NCBI GenBank assembly: GCA_020881915.1
Contig: JAJFPB010000007.1
Location: 682,001 to 746,000 of the forward strand
Direction of reading: 5' to 3'
From: Paramyrothecium sp. XJ0827
Taxonomy: Eukaryota; Ascomycota; Sordariomycetes; Hypocreales; Stachybotryaceae
DNA: 64,000 nt
A model generated the notes under the pieces. It was not told where the DNA came from and ran no database searches. It saw only the letters and a list, made by a program, of their open reading frames with translations. This document shows, one piece after another, positions 20,921-32,687 of this stretch (the stretch's first letter is position 1; every line of letters begins with the position of its first letter). The position numbers and the translations under genes are program-made.

Positions 20921-23900
20921 ATTGGTAATAACCAGTGAGGAGGTGTTTGGTTTCGTGAAAATTGGTGCGTTGTTTGGACTGAAGTCTGTGTCCAGTGCTG
21001 AGGGGCGCGATCATCCAGTTTTCATGTTCGGATGATTCTCGTGTCGCTGGGGGCATTTCGAAAGAAGTGACGAGGGTATTTATGCTGCCCAGCAGCCGTT
21101 TGATAGCTGACCTCCGTAATACTCTCGTGACCCGCTTCTAGCATCCTCGGAACATCCGACTCAAACACATTTTTTGTTCAGTTTATTGGAGAGGTTCCTC
21201 GAGGGAGTCCTCTTTGTCCTTGACCATCTTTTTGGAGAGAAAGAATTGTTCCCGATGCAAGAGTCGAACAGTATAAGCTTCGTATTTCCTTCTCAAACAC
21301 TGGGTTGGGTACAATCTCAAGGCATAGCACAAACCATCGAGACATAGGGAGACAGCTTTAGGGGCAGCTCCCGCCCGAAGAAGCAGGCCATTACATTTGC
21401 CTTTGTTGAGATTGGCGTGTAACGTGCACGACCCCCAAAGGATTACCCAAATCACCTCTCATCAAAGAAAACTAACATGGTTTCAAAAAGCACTGCGGTC
21501 GCTTTGATAGATATGGAATGAGAAACAGCAACCCCGGCGCTCGGTACAGTGCTAGCAGCACAGGGCTCTGAGGGCCAGAGCTCACGCGTCTAGCGCTGGG
21601 ACCGTGATTTTGGTGAAGGAAAAGACTGTAAGGTGAGAACAAAAAGAGACACAGCACCAGAATACGGTGCTCTACAGTATCTCATACTACTGTGGAAAGA
21701 AGCTGGAATATTTTACACAGTATCCCGGCCTTCTACTGTAAGAAGTTGTAGTGTAACCATTCACCTGGTACAATAACACACTCATAGGCGGCGAGGTGCA
21801 TTCCCGCTTCAACGCACAATGTAGGCTTCTCGTTTACAGACAGGTGACTGAAACTCAGCAGGCATATGAAGGAATGGCAGGCTATCCGGATATGGCCAGA
21901 CCCAAGCCGAACCGTAATACAGTACGCTGTCACTGACTGGATAAATCGTATACCGAGAACGTAGTTCCAGTTACACATCTTCGATGTAGTCATTCAACTC
22001 AAGGGTTGTATTTTCTGGCAATATGGACAATTTAGCATTCGGAAAAACAGCCATCTACAATCGATACACTTTTGTGGTAAGGGGGCCCATCACGTGGACG
22101 GACGTGCGAGACCTTTATACAGCAGAAACGAATGTCGTGATCTAACTCTATCCCTGAGTATAAGAATAACATCGGATACATATAGAAGCCAAGGGTACGA
22201 TTGGACCACTTTGTCAAGCTGCTTTGCAGGTGTCAGAGAATTCATCACCTTTCCGGTTGCATTCTGTCCTTGCTGGCTCTAGCCGCACCTACCATTTATA
22301 CAATCCCATCACTGCAACAGTAAAAGAGAGTCGAATTGAGTCGTACGCCTTGCGCGGATGAAATGATGAGCCTTGCTGGCCTTCTATGCCGGAAAGACGG
22401 TAGCATTACATACACCCTGGCGTCCCATGCACGAACTTTCTTGGGTGGAGGAGCTTTGGTAACCGTAGGGGGTTTGGCCTCGGCTGATGCAGCCGTAATT
22501 ACAGGCTGTATAAAATGACATGGTAAAATGCACAAGACAAGGCAGAAAGTTCAAACCGTGGTTGTCGAAATGGGAACTCTCGATCCTTGCTCTCTGCTGT
22601 TCCGCGGCTTGTCCAAGGGCTATAATCCCTTTTAAGCATTTACAAAGCATCTTCGTTCGATACATGCATGAGAAGGTCCCATACATGAGACATGGCTAGT
22701 CTTACTGGAAAGCACTGTGTGCCTCAAGGCTCCAAGAGCTATACTCCAGGCCTGGAAGTAGTGTGATTCAACTAGAATACACAGATTTGGTGTAGGTCAC
22801 TCAATAGTATATTTGCACCGACCAACAACCCCCAGGATCCCTGCAAGAGGTGTTTCGGGATCCTGCGCTCTCCATCGCACACGCCTTCAAGCTACTAGCA
22901 TGCTATTCAATATTAGCCGGAAGGTGCCAAAATAACGGAGCAACCCAAGTCATCCTCAAAAAGACCCCTCAATTGAAGCTCATATAGCCGCAAACCTGGG
23001 CGGATATGACATGTTTCCTAGTGGAGATAAGTGATAGTTTCGTCGTTACCTTGAGCCCCCACGCGCGTGGCGCATAGCATGAGTTGAACTTGGATGTGTG
23101 GAGCATGCTATACAGCTGTGTGTTAATTGATCACTCCCGCTGTCATGTGTTCAAGGTACTTGCATCAAACTAGAGGTTAATATCACTTGTGGTTTCTCTT
23201 GGCTCAGGAGGGGGCGGACGTCGTTCCGCCGCAACCCATTTTCGTCTAGGCCACCACAGATCGCACAAATCACAGCGCTTATACTGGAACAAGAACAAAG
23301 CTAAATTGCCCGGTTGCAAATCTTTGCTGAATGAAGTGGCCATGCCAACGTCAATGCCACAAATGTCCCTGCCACATGCAAGTCTATTCATCCTTGAGAC
23401 CGGCATATGTAGAACCTAGCCTAATAATATCCTGACATGCTGACAAAATTTGGTATTGTTTGAACGGGAATATTAGCCAGCCTAAAGATACGTTCCTGAG
23501 CCCCTGAGCATTCTACTACTAGAAGTATACCTCCGAACCACAACCACTCTACTTGCCACGCGGGCGGCTGAACCACGATCGACCAGAAAGATGCCCCAAG
23601 GCGACAAATGCCGTCAAGAGGTCGACCCAATGCTGATGAAAGAGTGGCTTTGCCCAATTAGTTGAAACGAGTGGACATTCCCTAATCAAGCCTCTATATG
23701 ACGACCATCTTTGCTTCCGCAATTGAAGCGATTTGTGCTGGCTTTCCGTTGATGTACGGGTCGAAGAAGACCGCAGATAGTGTCCATTTCTCTCCGACCC
23801 CCACATCATCTTCCTCTCTTAACTTTATATTTTCTAGTTGACTTCAACAGTGAGGTTTATCAAACTCTATAGAGATTAGAAGCCCGGAGATTGGAGTAGA

Positions 23901-24627
23901 CTTGGACTCGACCTTCCTGGGTTCCTTGATATCAATCCGGAGATTGATTGACAATTGGGTTGCAAATCTCAGGATAGGGTTGCGGCGTCGATTTGGGTTG
24001 CATGTAGACATTTAGGCTCAAATCGCTTTTCTGTCGCGAATTGGTGATGGCGTATGATTTAGCACGGCTGGGAGCGGTATAAGTCTGAGATCAAATCAGT
24101 AGCAATCGCCTAGGACTACCAAGTGGCGAACGTGGATGTGCCATCCGGATATCTAGACATACACCTTGTCAAGGACTTGCTCCCGCAACAGTGTCGTGTT
24201 GTAACCATAGTACTTGTAACTTTGGTTCCTAGCCGATACAAGAACACCCAGGGATTGGCAGTAAGTTGCACCACAACCATAAAGCTAAATTTCTGGGTGC
24301 CAGCCACAACACATCCCGCACAGACGTAACCAATGAGCTGGCTTTTGGCAAACTGATCTTCATCTACTAATAGGGGTTTGGAAGCCTGGAGTGGTTCAAC
24401 AGAACGGCAAGATAGCATAGCGGGACTTGGATGCTCCGCGCATCCGATTTATTACAGGTTCAAGGTTCGGCATTTAGAAGCCTCATGCTCATAGTTCTCG
24501 GGTGTACCAGAAATTGCAAACAGTCACAAGCCACCAACCTGCGGCTAAATTGAAGTAACATTCTTGTTGCTCCGTGTTGGGTGTTGGTTTTCCTTCGAAC
24601 CGTGCGTGCACTATCTTGTTAGCCTGG
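20921..24627. other. Long gene-free interval
   Basis: About 3.7 kb without a gene I can support on either strand. The longest open frames have no signal peptide, domain or compatible splice sites. A minus-strand frame at 23170-23406 contains an aromatic and cysteine cluster (CDLCDLWWPRRKW) that looks unusual but is isolated. No terminal repeats or transposase motifs were found. Confidence 0.4.
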
Positions 24628-24635
24628 ATATAAAT
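24628..24635 (+). promoter_or_regulatory. TATA box of the DUF1996 gene
   Basis: ATATAAAT sits about 115 bases upstream of the ATG at 24746. This is the same TATA-to-ATG distance seen at other secreted-protein genes here. Confidence 0.5.
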
Positions 24636-24745
24636 CGGGCAGCTCCCCAATCGTTGAGTGCAAGTCGCCCCCATCAGAGTCGAACAACAAAAAGATTTGG
24701 CGCCTTACTCCCTCCAAAACGACGACAGAACACCAAATCACAAAA

Positions 24746-26015
24746 ATGGCACGATTCCACATCGCAGTGCTGGTCGCTCTTGCGGCTGAGGCTGTGCAGG
24801 GCCAGTTCAACATGCTACGTTTTCCCTGCTCGCAACTTGTTGTCGAGCGAACCGACCCTCTTGTTTTTCCCGGTACCGTTTATACTCCTCACGTTCATCA
24901 GATCGTTGGGGGCAACTCGTTCCGACCCAATATGCCAGTGAGCCACGATCTCGTTGGAGGATCATCGTGCACGTCATGCTCCTACACTCAGGACAAGTCC
25001 AACTACTGGACCGCTGCGATGTTTTTCCATCATCGAAATGGCAGCTACCATCGCGTCCGTCAGGTAGCAAATGGCGGTCCTCAAGGATCTCTCAATCAAG
25101 TCGGCGGCATCACGATGTACTACATCCCCAGCGGGCGAGTCAGAGCATTTGCCAAGGTATTCCTCCAGTCTTGAATACAATGGTCATTGCTGATTACCAC
25201 CTAGGGCTTCCGCATGCTCACGGGTGATGCTGTCAACACTGATGCAAACCGAGTCGACCGTACAAACATCTGCCACCGCTGCTGGACATCACCAAATGAG
25301 GGCGCCTTTGTTGGTGGAGCTCCTTGCACAGGGAGCGATACCGTCGACATTCCTGCAGACCCCAACTGCAAGATGATCCGCCAAACCATCATCTTTCCAA
25401 CGTTAGTCCTTGCTCTTTTCTGCCACCAAACAATCGCTGACTTGGTTTCAAACAGTTGCTGGGACGGTGTCAACCTGGATAGCGCGAATCATAAGTCCCA
25501 TGTTGCATATAGTCAAGGAGGAGGAGGAGCCAACGGCGGAGGCAATTGCCCGTCCAGCCATCCCGTCAAGTTGCCACAGATCATGTATGAGATCATGTGG
25601 AATGTGACAGAGTTCTCTGACCGCAACATGTGGCCCACAGACGGCAGCCGGCCATTTGTGTACGCCATGGGCCTGGGGTACGTTAACAACACTTTGACAA
25701 ATCCCCGAACTTTTAGGACTAACTTTGTGCGCATAGTGGTTCAGCAGCTCATGGTGACTATCTCTTCGGGTGGGAGGGCGATTCCCTCCAAAGGGCCATG
25801 GATAATGGTTGCAACCTGAACCAGAACTGCCCTGCTGCTGGTCTCACTGTCGCTCAGCCGAACGTATACAATAACTGCAAGGTTGGCCAGGCTGCACCTG
25901 AGAAGGTTGATGGCTGTAAGTACACCGCGAACTTTTCCACGCTCTTGCGCTATGATTGCTAACGTTAGACTTAGGGCTCTCCGCACTTCCCCAAGGTGGA
26001 TCTCCGATGCTCTAG
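24746..26015 (+). CDS. Secreted DUF1996 family protein
   Basis: Five exons, 24746-25156, 25205-25401, 25456-25677, 25737-25915 and 25975-26015, give 349 residues. After the signal peptide (about residues 1-19) comes the typical family opening FNMLRFPCSQLVVERTDPLV, then TPHVHQIVGGNSF, CTSCSYTQDKSNYWTAAMFF and GITMYYIPSGRVRAF. Later family blocks are CWDGVNLDSANHKSHVAY and HGDYLFGWEGDSLQRAMDNG, ending in WLSALPQGGSPML. DUF1996 proteins are common extracellular fungal proteins with several conserved disulfides. No enzymatic activity is established for the family. All junctions are in frame and the gene looks functional. The last exon codes for only 13 residues. Confidence 0.9.
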
Positions 26016-26803
26016 ATGCCAGTCCTTTGCTCTGGACGTCAGAAGTGGCTATCTACGAAGCCCGTTAAGGTGCGCTTTTTGCAGAGAAACGGACTTTTGG
26101 TCTCCGTGTCTTTATCTCACAATTGCAATAGAGTGCAGTTTAGTCAAGTTTGAATCTATATTTCATCGTGTCTTTTACAAGGACTTCTATATAAGGATGA
26201 TATGTGCATGGGAAGGGCATTTTTAGTCTCTGCTTTAATTTCCAGCAGAGTAGTAAATTTTAGTCAGTAACCTCACCTTCAGTTGAATAAAAGAATATTT
26301 GAATGCGGCCAAGAGAAGGTGCGAGAAAGAAGTGGCAAAAAGTCGCCCGACCATAGTCCCGAGTTCGAAGTAGGTGAGGTTTTGTCCCTATCGACGTCAT
26401 CTGAGCGGTATCTGAGGCCTTGATCGAGGGGTTTAGGCCGTTACATTTCCGCACTGCTTCCGATAGCAGCTTCCGCCCTGTGATTAACGGCCTTCATTCC
26501 GGATCTCTTGGGAACATTCAAGCTCATAGGGACATTTCATAATACATTTCAAAACAACATATTTAACGTATGAGATCGCATCGACGCTACTGCAGGCGAA
26601 CACAGCCTCACCGCTCAGCTGAAGCAATGTGGCTTCGGCACGGGACGCTCCGCGCCTTTAGCCAGACTAGAAGCGGCTGCAATGCTTAGACGAGATACTG
26701 CAATAGGAGAAGCGGTTGCCGCGAGTCGAGTTCCATGACGTTGTCTATACATTAAGGCCCGATATGCGAAGGAAGGGCAAATAAAGGTTCGAAATGCCGA
26801 GAG
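26016..26803. other. Intergenic region with no gene seen
   Basis: Nearly 800 bases between the DUF1996 stop and the promoter of the small cysteine-rich gene. AT-rich around 26130-26290, with a minus-strand frame at 26260-26454 that lacks coding features. Confidence 0.45.
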
Positions 26804-26811
26804 TTATAAAA
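26804..26811 (+). promoter_or_regulatory. TATA box of the 92-residue secreted protein gene
   Basis: TTATAAAA lies about 80 bases upstream of the ATG at 26891. It supports that this short spliced gene is really transcribed. Confidence 0.55.
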
Positions 26812-26890
26812 CGAGCAGTCCATTCATCATATGAGTATACTAAATTGAATTTTTAATCCCTTGAATATTCCACATCTCCAAAACTACAAC

Positions 26891-27225
26891 ATGAAACTCA
26901 TCATTGGGGTCACTATCTTGTGTCTTGGTGGGCCGTCGCTTGCTGGTATCATCAAAAAGGAAACTCATACACTTGAGCGTCAGTCTATCACCTGTTTTCG
27001 TGGCCATATTAGGTTACCATACTCAAAATCTCAGTAGGGCGCTGCAGTGATCCAATTGCGCTTTCGACATGCCAAAACACATGCAGAACTACTTGGGATC
27101 CCTGGACTGTTTGTCGAAACTGTCCTAGTACCAATCCTGGCTGCCTCTCGGCTTGCCAACAGTCTGTGACTGCGACTCGGGAACGTTGTTTGGGCTGCTG
27201 TGGGGCATACTGCTCTACCTGTTGA
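26891..27225 (+). CDS. Small secreted cysteine-rich protein, 12 cysteines
   Basis: This gene is only visible after splicing. Exon 26891-26978 encodes a signal peptide (LIIGVTILCLGGPSLA) and a short propeptide-like stretch. Intron 26979-27034 has donor GTCAGT and acceptor TCAG. Exon 27035-27225 encodes the mature part and stops at TGA 27223-27225, making 92 residues. A second acceptor three bases later (TAG at 27035-27037) also keeps the frame. The mature part carries 12 cysteines in about 60 residues, with spacing C-x8-C-x3-C-x8-C-x2-C-x6-C-x3-C-x9-C-x2-CC-x3-C-x2-C, and ends in CSTC. Size, secretion and even cysteine number fit a disulfide-stabilised effector or antimicrobial-type protein. 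I do not recognise the family. A TATA box stands at the right distance. Confidence 0.72.
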
Positions 27226-28073
27226 GCAGTGGCACGAAGAGCTGCACGCTTTACTTTTTGGGCCCCTCTGGATATGCTGACTTGCTTCGCTATTACGTAT
27301 GCCACCGGACTTTGAACGGGTTAGCATTTGAAGACAATTCAAGATCCCAATCGCAAAACCTGTACTGTCCCCATTTCCGAGTTATTGCAAGACCAGCCTT
27401 TCTGTCCAGCCTTTTTCTTCTTCCACCTACTGCTTAATTTAGATCACACCGGGCTGATCCATTGTGGTGGCCCCTTCCTAATACGCCGGTTCATTCTGCC
27501 CACAATCTAGACTGCATATCCTAAACGCTTTAGGTGTGATCGGCAACGGAGTATTTATGGTGATCCCTAGTCCGATCTTACAGTGGAGGAACACAGTCAC
27601 TTACTTGGTCCAGACTGTTGCATAGACACGGGCTTTAATCCCTCGCCCAAGCTGTGAGCCCTCATCCAACACTGGCTCGAGCACGGCCGCTGACACAGCT
27701 GAGATGGCACTCACTCACGTGTCTTCATAAAAAATTGTTGTCAACTTTTGACTCCTGTACTCAAGATGTCTTATTGTTAGAGCACACTCGTGATTCAACA
27801 GAAGTTGCTGAGTCAGGACAATTTCGATGACATTGCTATCAACAACACAAATTGCAGATATTCTTCGCCCCACAAAGTGGCATCAAGGGAAGAGCAGAGT
27901 AAAGACCTATCCATAGCACATCCTAAGAGTAAGAGTCTTGACGAAGAGAAAGACAGACGGATGAATCTATCCAAGAAGTGAAACGAGGCGAGCCCATGAA
28001 GCGACGCTGTTAACCTTGATTCCGCATTAAACATGAATCCCGAGGCAGCATGTGTGAGACATCCCCCACATTC
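27226..28073. other. Convergent intergenic region with no gene seen
   Basis: About 850 bases between two convergent small secreted protein genes. Open frames such as 27790-27981 (+) are lysine-rich but have no start context, domain or promoter. Confidence 0.45.
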
Positions 28074-28508
28074 TTAGCAGAGACCACCCTGAGGGTCAGA
28101 CCTATTATATCGGGACAGATTAGAGACTTTAATCACGAAGTAGGCCCGAAAAATGCAAATATGTAGGGCTTACTTGAAGAACCAGCCGCCATAAACGCTA
28201 TCGCCACCCTGACTGCAGCCTCCTATCTCTCTTTTGAGATTCGCGGCGCAGTCGGCGTCACTGATAAACGCGTTGCCATGACCCTTCCATTGAACTGCGA
28301 ACTCGCCTCTGAGGCCGCCTCCTAAATTCACGCAGGCCCATTTGTACTGTCCCGGCGAGAAGTTGCCGGCCACCGTGGAGTCGCAAACGCTATCAGCCGC
28401 TTTGGATGCCTCGGAGATGAGTGGCCAGAAATGGCCGGTGGTGTAGCACCCAGCTTGCGCAGTTCCCACTGCAGTGGCGAGGATAAGGATAAGGGCGTGT
28501 GGCTGCAT
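28074..28508 (-). CDS. Small secreted protein, six cysteines, with a 28-nt last exon
   Basis: Two exons: 28174-28508 (335 nt) and 28074-28101 (28 nt), total 120 residues. Read without splicing, the first exon would stop at once after GGWFFK with five cysteines. The donor GTAAGC at 28173 and the acceptor ATAG at 28102 join it to KSDPQGGLC, which adds the sixth cysteine as the last residue. The signal peptide is about residues 1-19 (ending GTAQA). Cysteines are at 21, 42, 59, 87, 98 and 120. The order, with GCYTTGHFW near the start, a central FAVQW strand, then CSQGG and a terminal DPxxGxC, resembles a widespread class of small secreted ascomycete proteins of unknown function. Expressed-effector status is inferred from size and secretion. 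Confidence 0.78.
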
Positions 28509-29769
28509 TGCGGAGTTTTGTGATGGCAGGTGTCGAACGAAGAGCTTGAAGAGGACGTTTTGATAGTCAAGGATAAAGTGATGTACTAGTGTCTTGTGTT
28601 TCTGAACGTATTGAAGTTACAAAATAGTAGCGGGAGCAAAGCAACTCTTATATAGATGTTCTTTGAGCTCTCATGACACTCCAAACTATGAGCCGAGGAT
28701 TATGTATCTCGCATTCTCTATTGCAAAGCATGTTCTCCGGCGGTGTCTGTAAATGTATTCATTTCCCGCCAGATGCCTGTTTTCCTAGCCACTTTTCACG
28801 CGAATTTGCTCCAGTGAAATGGGGCCATAATCCTTGAACAGGCCTCAATCCTAGCGTAGATCGTTCTGCTATTCCTAGCAAAGCATCAATCCCCGCTGAG
28901 ACGGACTAGGCGAGTCGTAGCGTCTTACGTCAGAAATAGGTAGTTTACCTCGTCCAATCGCGAGGTCTCAAAATGCATGATATGGTCAACGAAGAGGTCT
29001 GCGGAGAAATTCACATGATCTAATGTCACCGTTCTGTTGCGGAACACTACTTTGAATCCTGTCAAGCAAGGATGTTGGCATCCTTAATTAGATTGTTGTA
29101 GGATCGGGCGCGGCGCAAATTGAGACTTAATAGCACTTACTTTGTGCACTGCCACTCGCTCCTAGGCCGGAAAGATGACAACTTCGCATGCCGCGACGGG
29201 TGCGATTCAAACAGACTCTAGAGTACGACGAGCAATAGAGTATTTCGTCTGGAAATGCCTTGTTGATTTTGTGGTTGTATGGCACACGCGTTCAGGAGCA
29301 GCTCGGAGAAGAACGCGGAAAGAAGAGCACTCCAGAACTATCGTTCGTTACAAGCGTAAATTTACGCCCGCATTACGTGTCAAGTGGTGCAGCTTGTGGT
29401 TTTCCCGCCCTGGCACTTTGGAAAAGCGCAGAGGGTTGGGAATTCTGGCGTATTCACTCTCTTGTAAGAACCAGCCATTGAGGATTGGTGATCAATTTTC
29501 ATTGCATTACTGTATGCATAATAACGGTCACTTGCCATAGTCACATCAGTCTCGAGACATTATGCCACAGAAGGAGGGGATAAATGACCGCTGTGTGCAA
29601 TGCCACACAATAATATCGACTTGTTTACCCTCGTACTATCCGGGCGATCCCGCAAAAGCGGCCTCAGTCTTCGGGATGTGTTCAAATAGCTACAGCATTA
29701 ATAATGCAAGACCCATAAGGTCAGCTCAGTCTATCAAAACCTATTGCTTCTTTGCGCAATTTCTCATCG
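28509..29769. other. Intergenic region holding the small secreted protein promoter
   Basis: No gene is supported in these 1.26 kb. Two overlapping plus-strand frames at 29175-29540 have no domain. The TATA box for the upstream minus-strand gene is at 28647-28655. Confidence 0.45.
28647..28655 (-). promoter_or_regulatory. TATA box of the 120-residue secreted protein gene
   Basis: Read on the minus strand this is CTATATAAG, about 140 bases upstream of the ATG at 28508. Confidence 0.5.
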
Positions 29770-31567
29770 TCATCGTCTAGGTCCGCTGCAACCGATTCTC
29801 CAGAAGTCGCACCTAGCATTTATAGATGCCATGGAGGCCGTCGTAAATCCCTCCTTGTCCACAATGAAACGGCTACCGCTGGAAAGAGTCGGTACACCAG
29901 GCACGTCATCCTCGGTCAGTTTTAGGGCATTGGGATCACCGGTGATAAAGAACGAGGCCAACATTCCTGTAAATAGATCACGAAGATTAGCGAAAATAAT
30001 GCTAGTAGAGGGATCTTGATGAGCCCACATACCTACGTAGCCCTTGTAGTGCACGGGGTCGGTTTGCTGAACTGAGCCGATATTCTTATACCAAGCAAAC
30101 TCGGAGCTGTGCTTGGCCGGAGGAAGCATGTATTCACTCAGCCAACTACCGCGAGGTGCTGCGGTCGCTGCCCAGTATGCTGGACACGCTAGTGTCACGT
30201 CACGGTATATAAGTCCTGCCCTGGAGTAGCTGTCATTGTAGGATTCGAGTTCATTGTATGCGCCGCTTAATGGGTACAGGGTTTTCACCTGCTGGGTCTC
30301 GGCTGATGTGAATGTCGGGAGGTATGCGGACAGCCACCCGTCGAACGACGCCGCCGACGAGTTGAATGGTGGGATCCCTGTATCATTTGTGTTCTGCAAG
30401 CCGGACGGAATGAAGTTCTCTCCTTCGTGGGTGTTAAAAAGACTAAAGATCCGAGGTGTGTTGGCAGCGATTTGCTGCTCAGCAATCGAGAGCGGAGATG
30501 GCAGAAACTCGCCGTCAATGATGGGCCCCCATGCAAACGTATCACGGATCTGCTCCTTCGGTGTTGTAACATTCAGGCTAGCAGCTCGTATCTTCTCGAA
30601 ACCCACCTTCTTCAAGCATTGCAGACTGTTGGAACCGCTACAGCCAACCTGCTGCACCAGTCTATCGTACCGGGCCTGGGCTTCGGGCATGGTATTGAGG
30701 TAGGGCCGCTGCCAGAATGGACTAAGTATCAATGCTTGATTAAAGAGTGGAGGACGTTGACAGCCAGATGTTTTCTTCGTCCTTGCCATCGTGTGCGCAA
30801 TCGTGCTGGCACCGCCGGCAGATTGACCCCAAATGGTGACTCTATCGGGATCTCCACCAAAATGTTTGATATATCGTCGAGTCCATCGTAGCACCGCCTC
30901 TTGGTCCAAAAGGCCTGCGTTCACATCAGACATTGGATCCTCAGCAACTTCCTTGCCAGGAAGGAAGCCAAATGCGTTGAGGCGGTAGTTGGAATAGACA
31001 AACAGAATGTCAGCCGATGAGGAGACATTTACAATGGGATAGCCATCGGGAGGTATCTTGATTGGCCCGCCGCCCTGGACAAAGCCACCTCCATGTAGAT
31101 TCAGCGCGACCGGTCGTAGAACCTGTCCTTTGGACCAAGGTCGACCCCAGACGCCGAGGTAGAGACAGTCTTCAGATCCCAGGTTCTGCTCTTCATTAGC
31201 TTTCGAGTAACTTTAGCATGCCAAAGAAGAACATGGACGGCTACGACCTGCTGCTGAGGGCACACATCGTACGTTTCGCTCGAGTTGAAGACCCCCTCCA
31301 CGGCGATAGGGGGTTGCGGAGCGCGGAATCTGTTCAGGGAAAATTGGTAAGCATCTACTCGATCAATTCGCGGAGACTAAATACAAACCTCAACTCTCCC
31401 ACAGGAGGAGCAGCGAATGGTATCTTCTTCCAGTACGACACATTGTAAGCGGTGTCGTAAGCCCCTTGGAACGTGCCGTAGTCAAGGCTAGCTAGCGTTT
31501 CGTAGGCACTCGCAGGCTGTGCAACCAGTGCGGTTATGCATAACACGCGCAGAATGGGACGTATCAT
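29770..31567 (-). CDS. Secreted type-B carboxylesterase/lipase
   Basis: Four exons, 31389-31567, 31248-31329, 30033-31185 and 29770-29966, give 536 residues. The signal peptide is about residues 1-21. Family marks are FAAPPVGELRFRAPQPP, SEDCLYLGV (type-B signature 2), the oxyanion region LHGGGFVQGGG and the nucleophile elbow TIWGQSAGGAS (Ser209). The acidic residue probably lies in THEGENF and the catalytic His in DPVHYKGY. These alpha/beta hydrolases cleave carboxylic esters; secreted fungal ones act on lipids, cutin-like or phenolic esters, or mycotoxin esters. Intron 2 (62 nt) starts with the weak donor GTCGTA, or GTAGCC three bases later. The last intron (66 nt, GTATGT...ACAG) contains no stop and stays in frame, so its retention would insert 22 residues between the catalytic His and the C-terminus. 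Confidence 0.88.
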
Positions 31568-32687
31568 TGCCAGACGATGCTGCGTGCGGAGCTCAAAGTA
31601 GTAGGCGGATAATGCCGACCAACAACGATGCCCTTGCGTACGAATCTCGTGGGAATTTCGCAATCGCACCCCCTCTCAAATGAGATGTACCTGTCAGAGC
31701 AATAAATTTGGAGAAACAGGCAATTGCTTGGCAACCTGCGTTTCATCGGACTCAAGCCGAGATTAATTGATATAGCAAATCTAAGCGCCATTATCCGGGC
31801 CGGCCTCCGGAGCATGAGGGTCGGTCTGGTTGTAATACCCCCCGAGCGCAGGGTGCATCGCCCCAGTAGAGACGACTGATGGGCTAAAAATTTGCTCCCT
31901 AGGTTCCAAGGGCGGAGAAACCCTGTCAGGTCCACGCTTAATTTGGGGAACCGTGGGGAACCGACAAATCTTGATCATCCCAAGATGACGATTTTCCATC
32001 CCTGTGTGACCCCGCTCAGGGCAAGCTTATTAACTTAACACTCTTAGCAGAACCGAAGGACACTTGCGACTTCTTTGGCCCAGCACTGCCCGCCCATCTG
32101 TCGGCTTCCAGACACGAAGCAGCCCTGAGAGGTGTGTGTAACAGAGTCCAATTGCTGCGGAGTTTTCCAGCAGCCGCCGTGGGGAGGATTATTCTCCCCT
32201 ATGGGTCACTCGGCTTAAGTTATATAGCAGGGCTGGGCTCTTATTCTTCTTGGGGGAAGAGGGGCGTTCAGCACCAGGATCGGATGTTCAGCCCTTTCAA
32301 CTTCTGTTGCCGCCCTCTTGTAGCCTCCTCTCATTGGACAATTCATTAACTAGCTACATCGTAGGTTCCGTGCCTACGTAATGGCCTGCTTGGCTACACA
32401 CGTAGCAGGACCCCATCGTGCCTGCAAGCTGTACCTCATATCCGTGGCGGCTTTGGTGGAGCGACCTCACAGGTGGAATATATGAATCAGGACAGGGATC
32501 GGCACCTAGCAACCCCGCACAAATGGAAAATGGGAAGCATTGTAGCGGATTTGTTTCCGGATAAACAAAACGGATTGCGCCAATGGCAGGCATATAACAG
32601 GTGAAATAAGCCAATCTCATGTTCTTGCATCCCGAGAGGGTCCAGTCAACCACTGCCAGGAGAATAGCTTGGGGTGAATCAGACAAA
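31568..32687. other. Divergent intergenic region between esterase and lactonase genes
   Basis: 1.1 kb shared by two divergently transcribed secreted-enzyme genes, which might allow joint control. No gene or strong TATA box was found. TTATATAGC at about 32219 is a candidate element. Confidence 0.4.
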
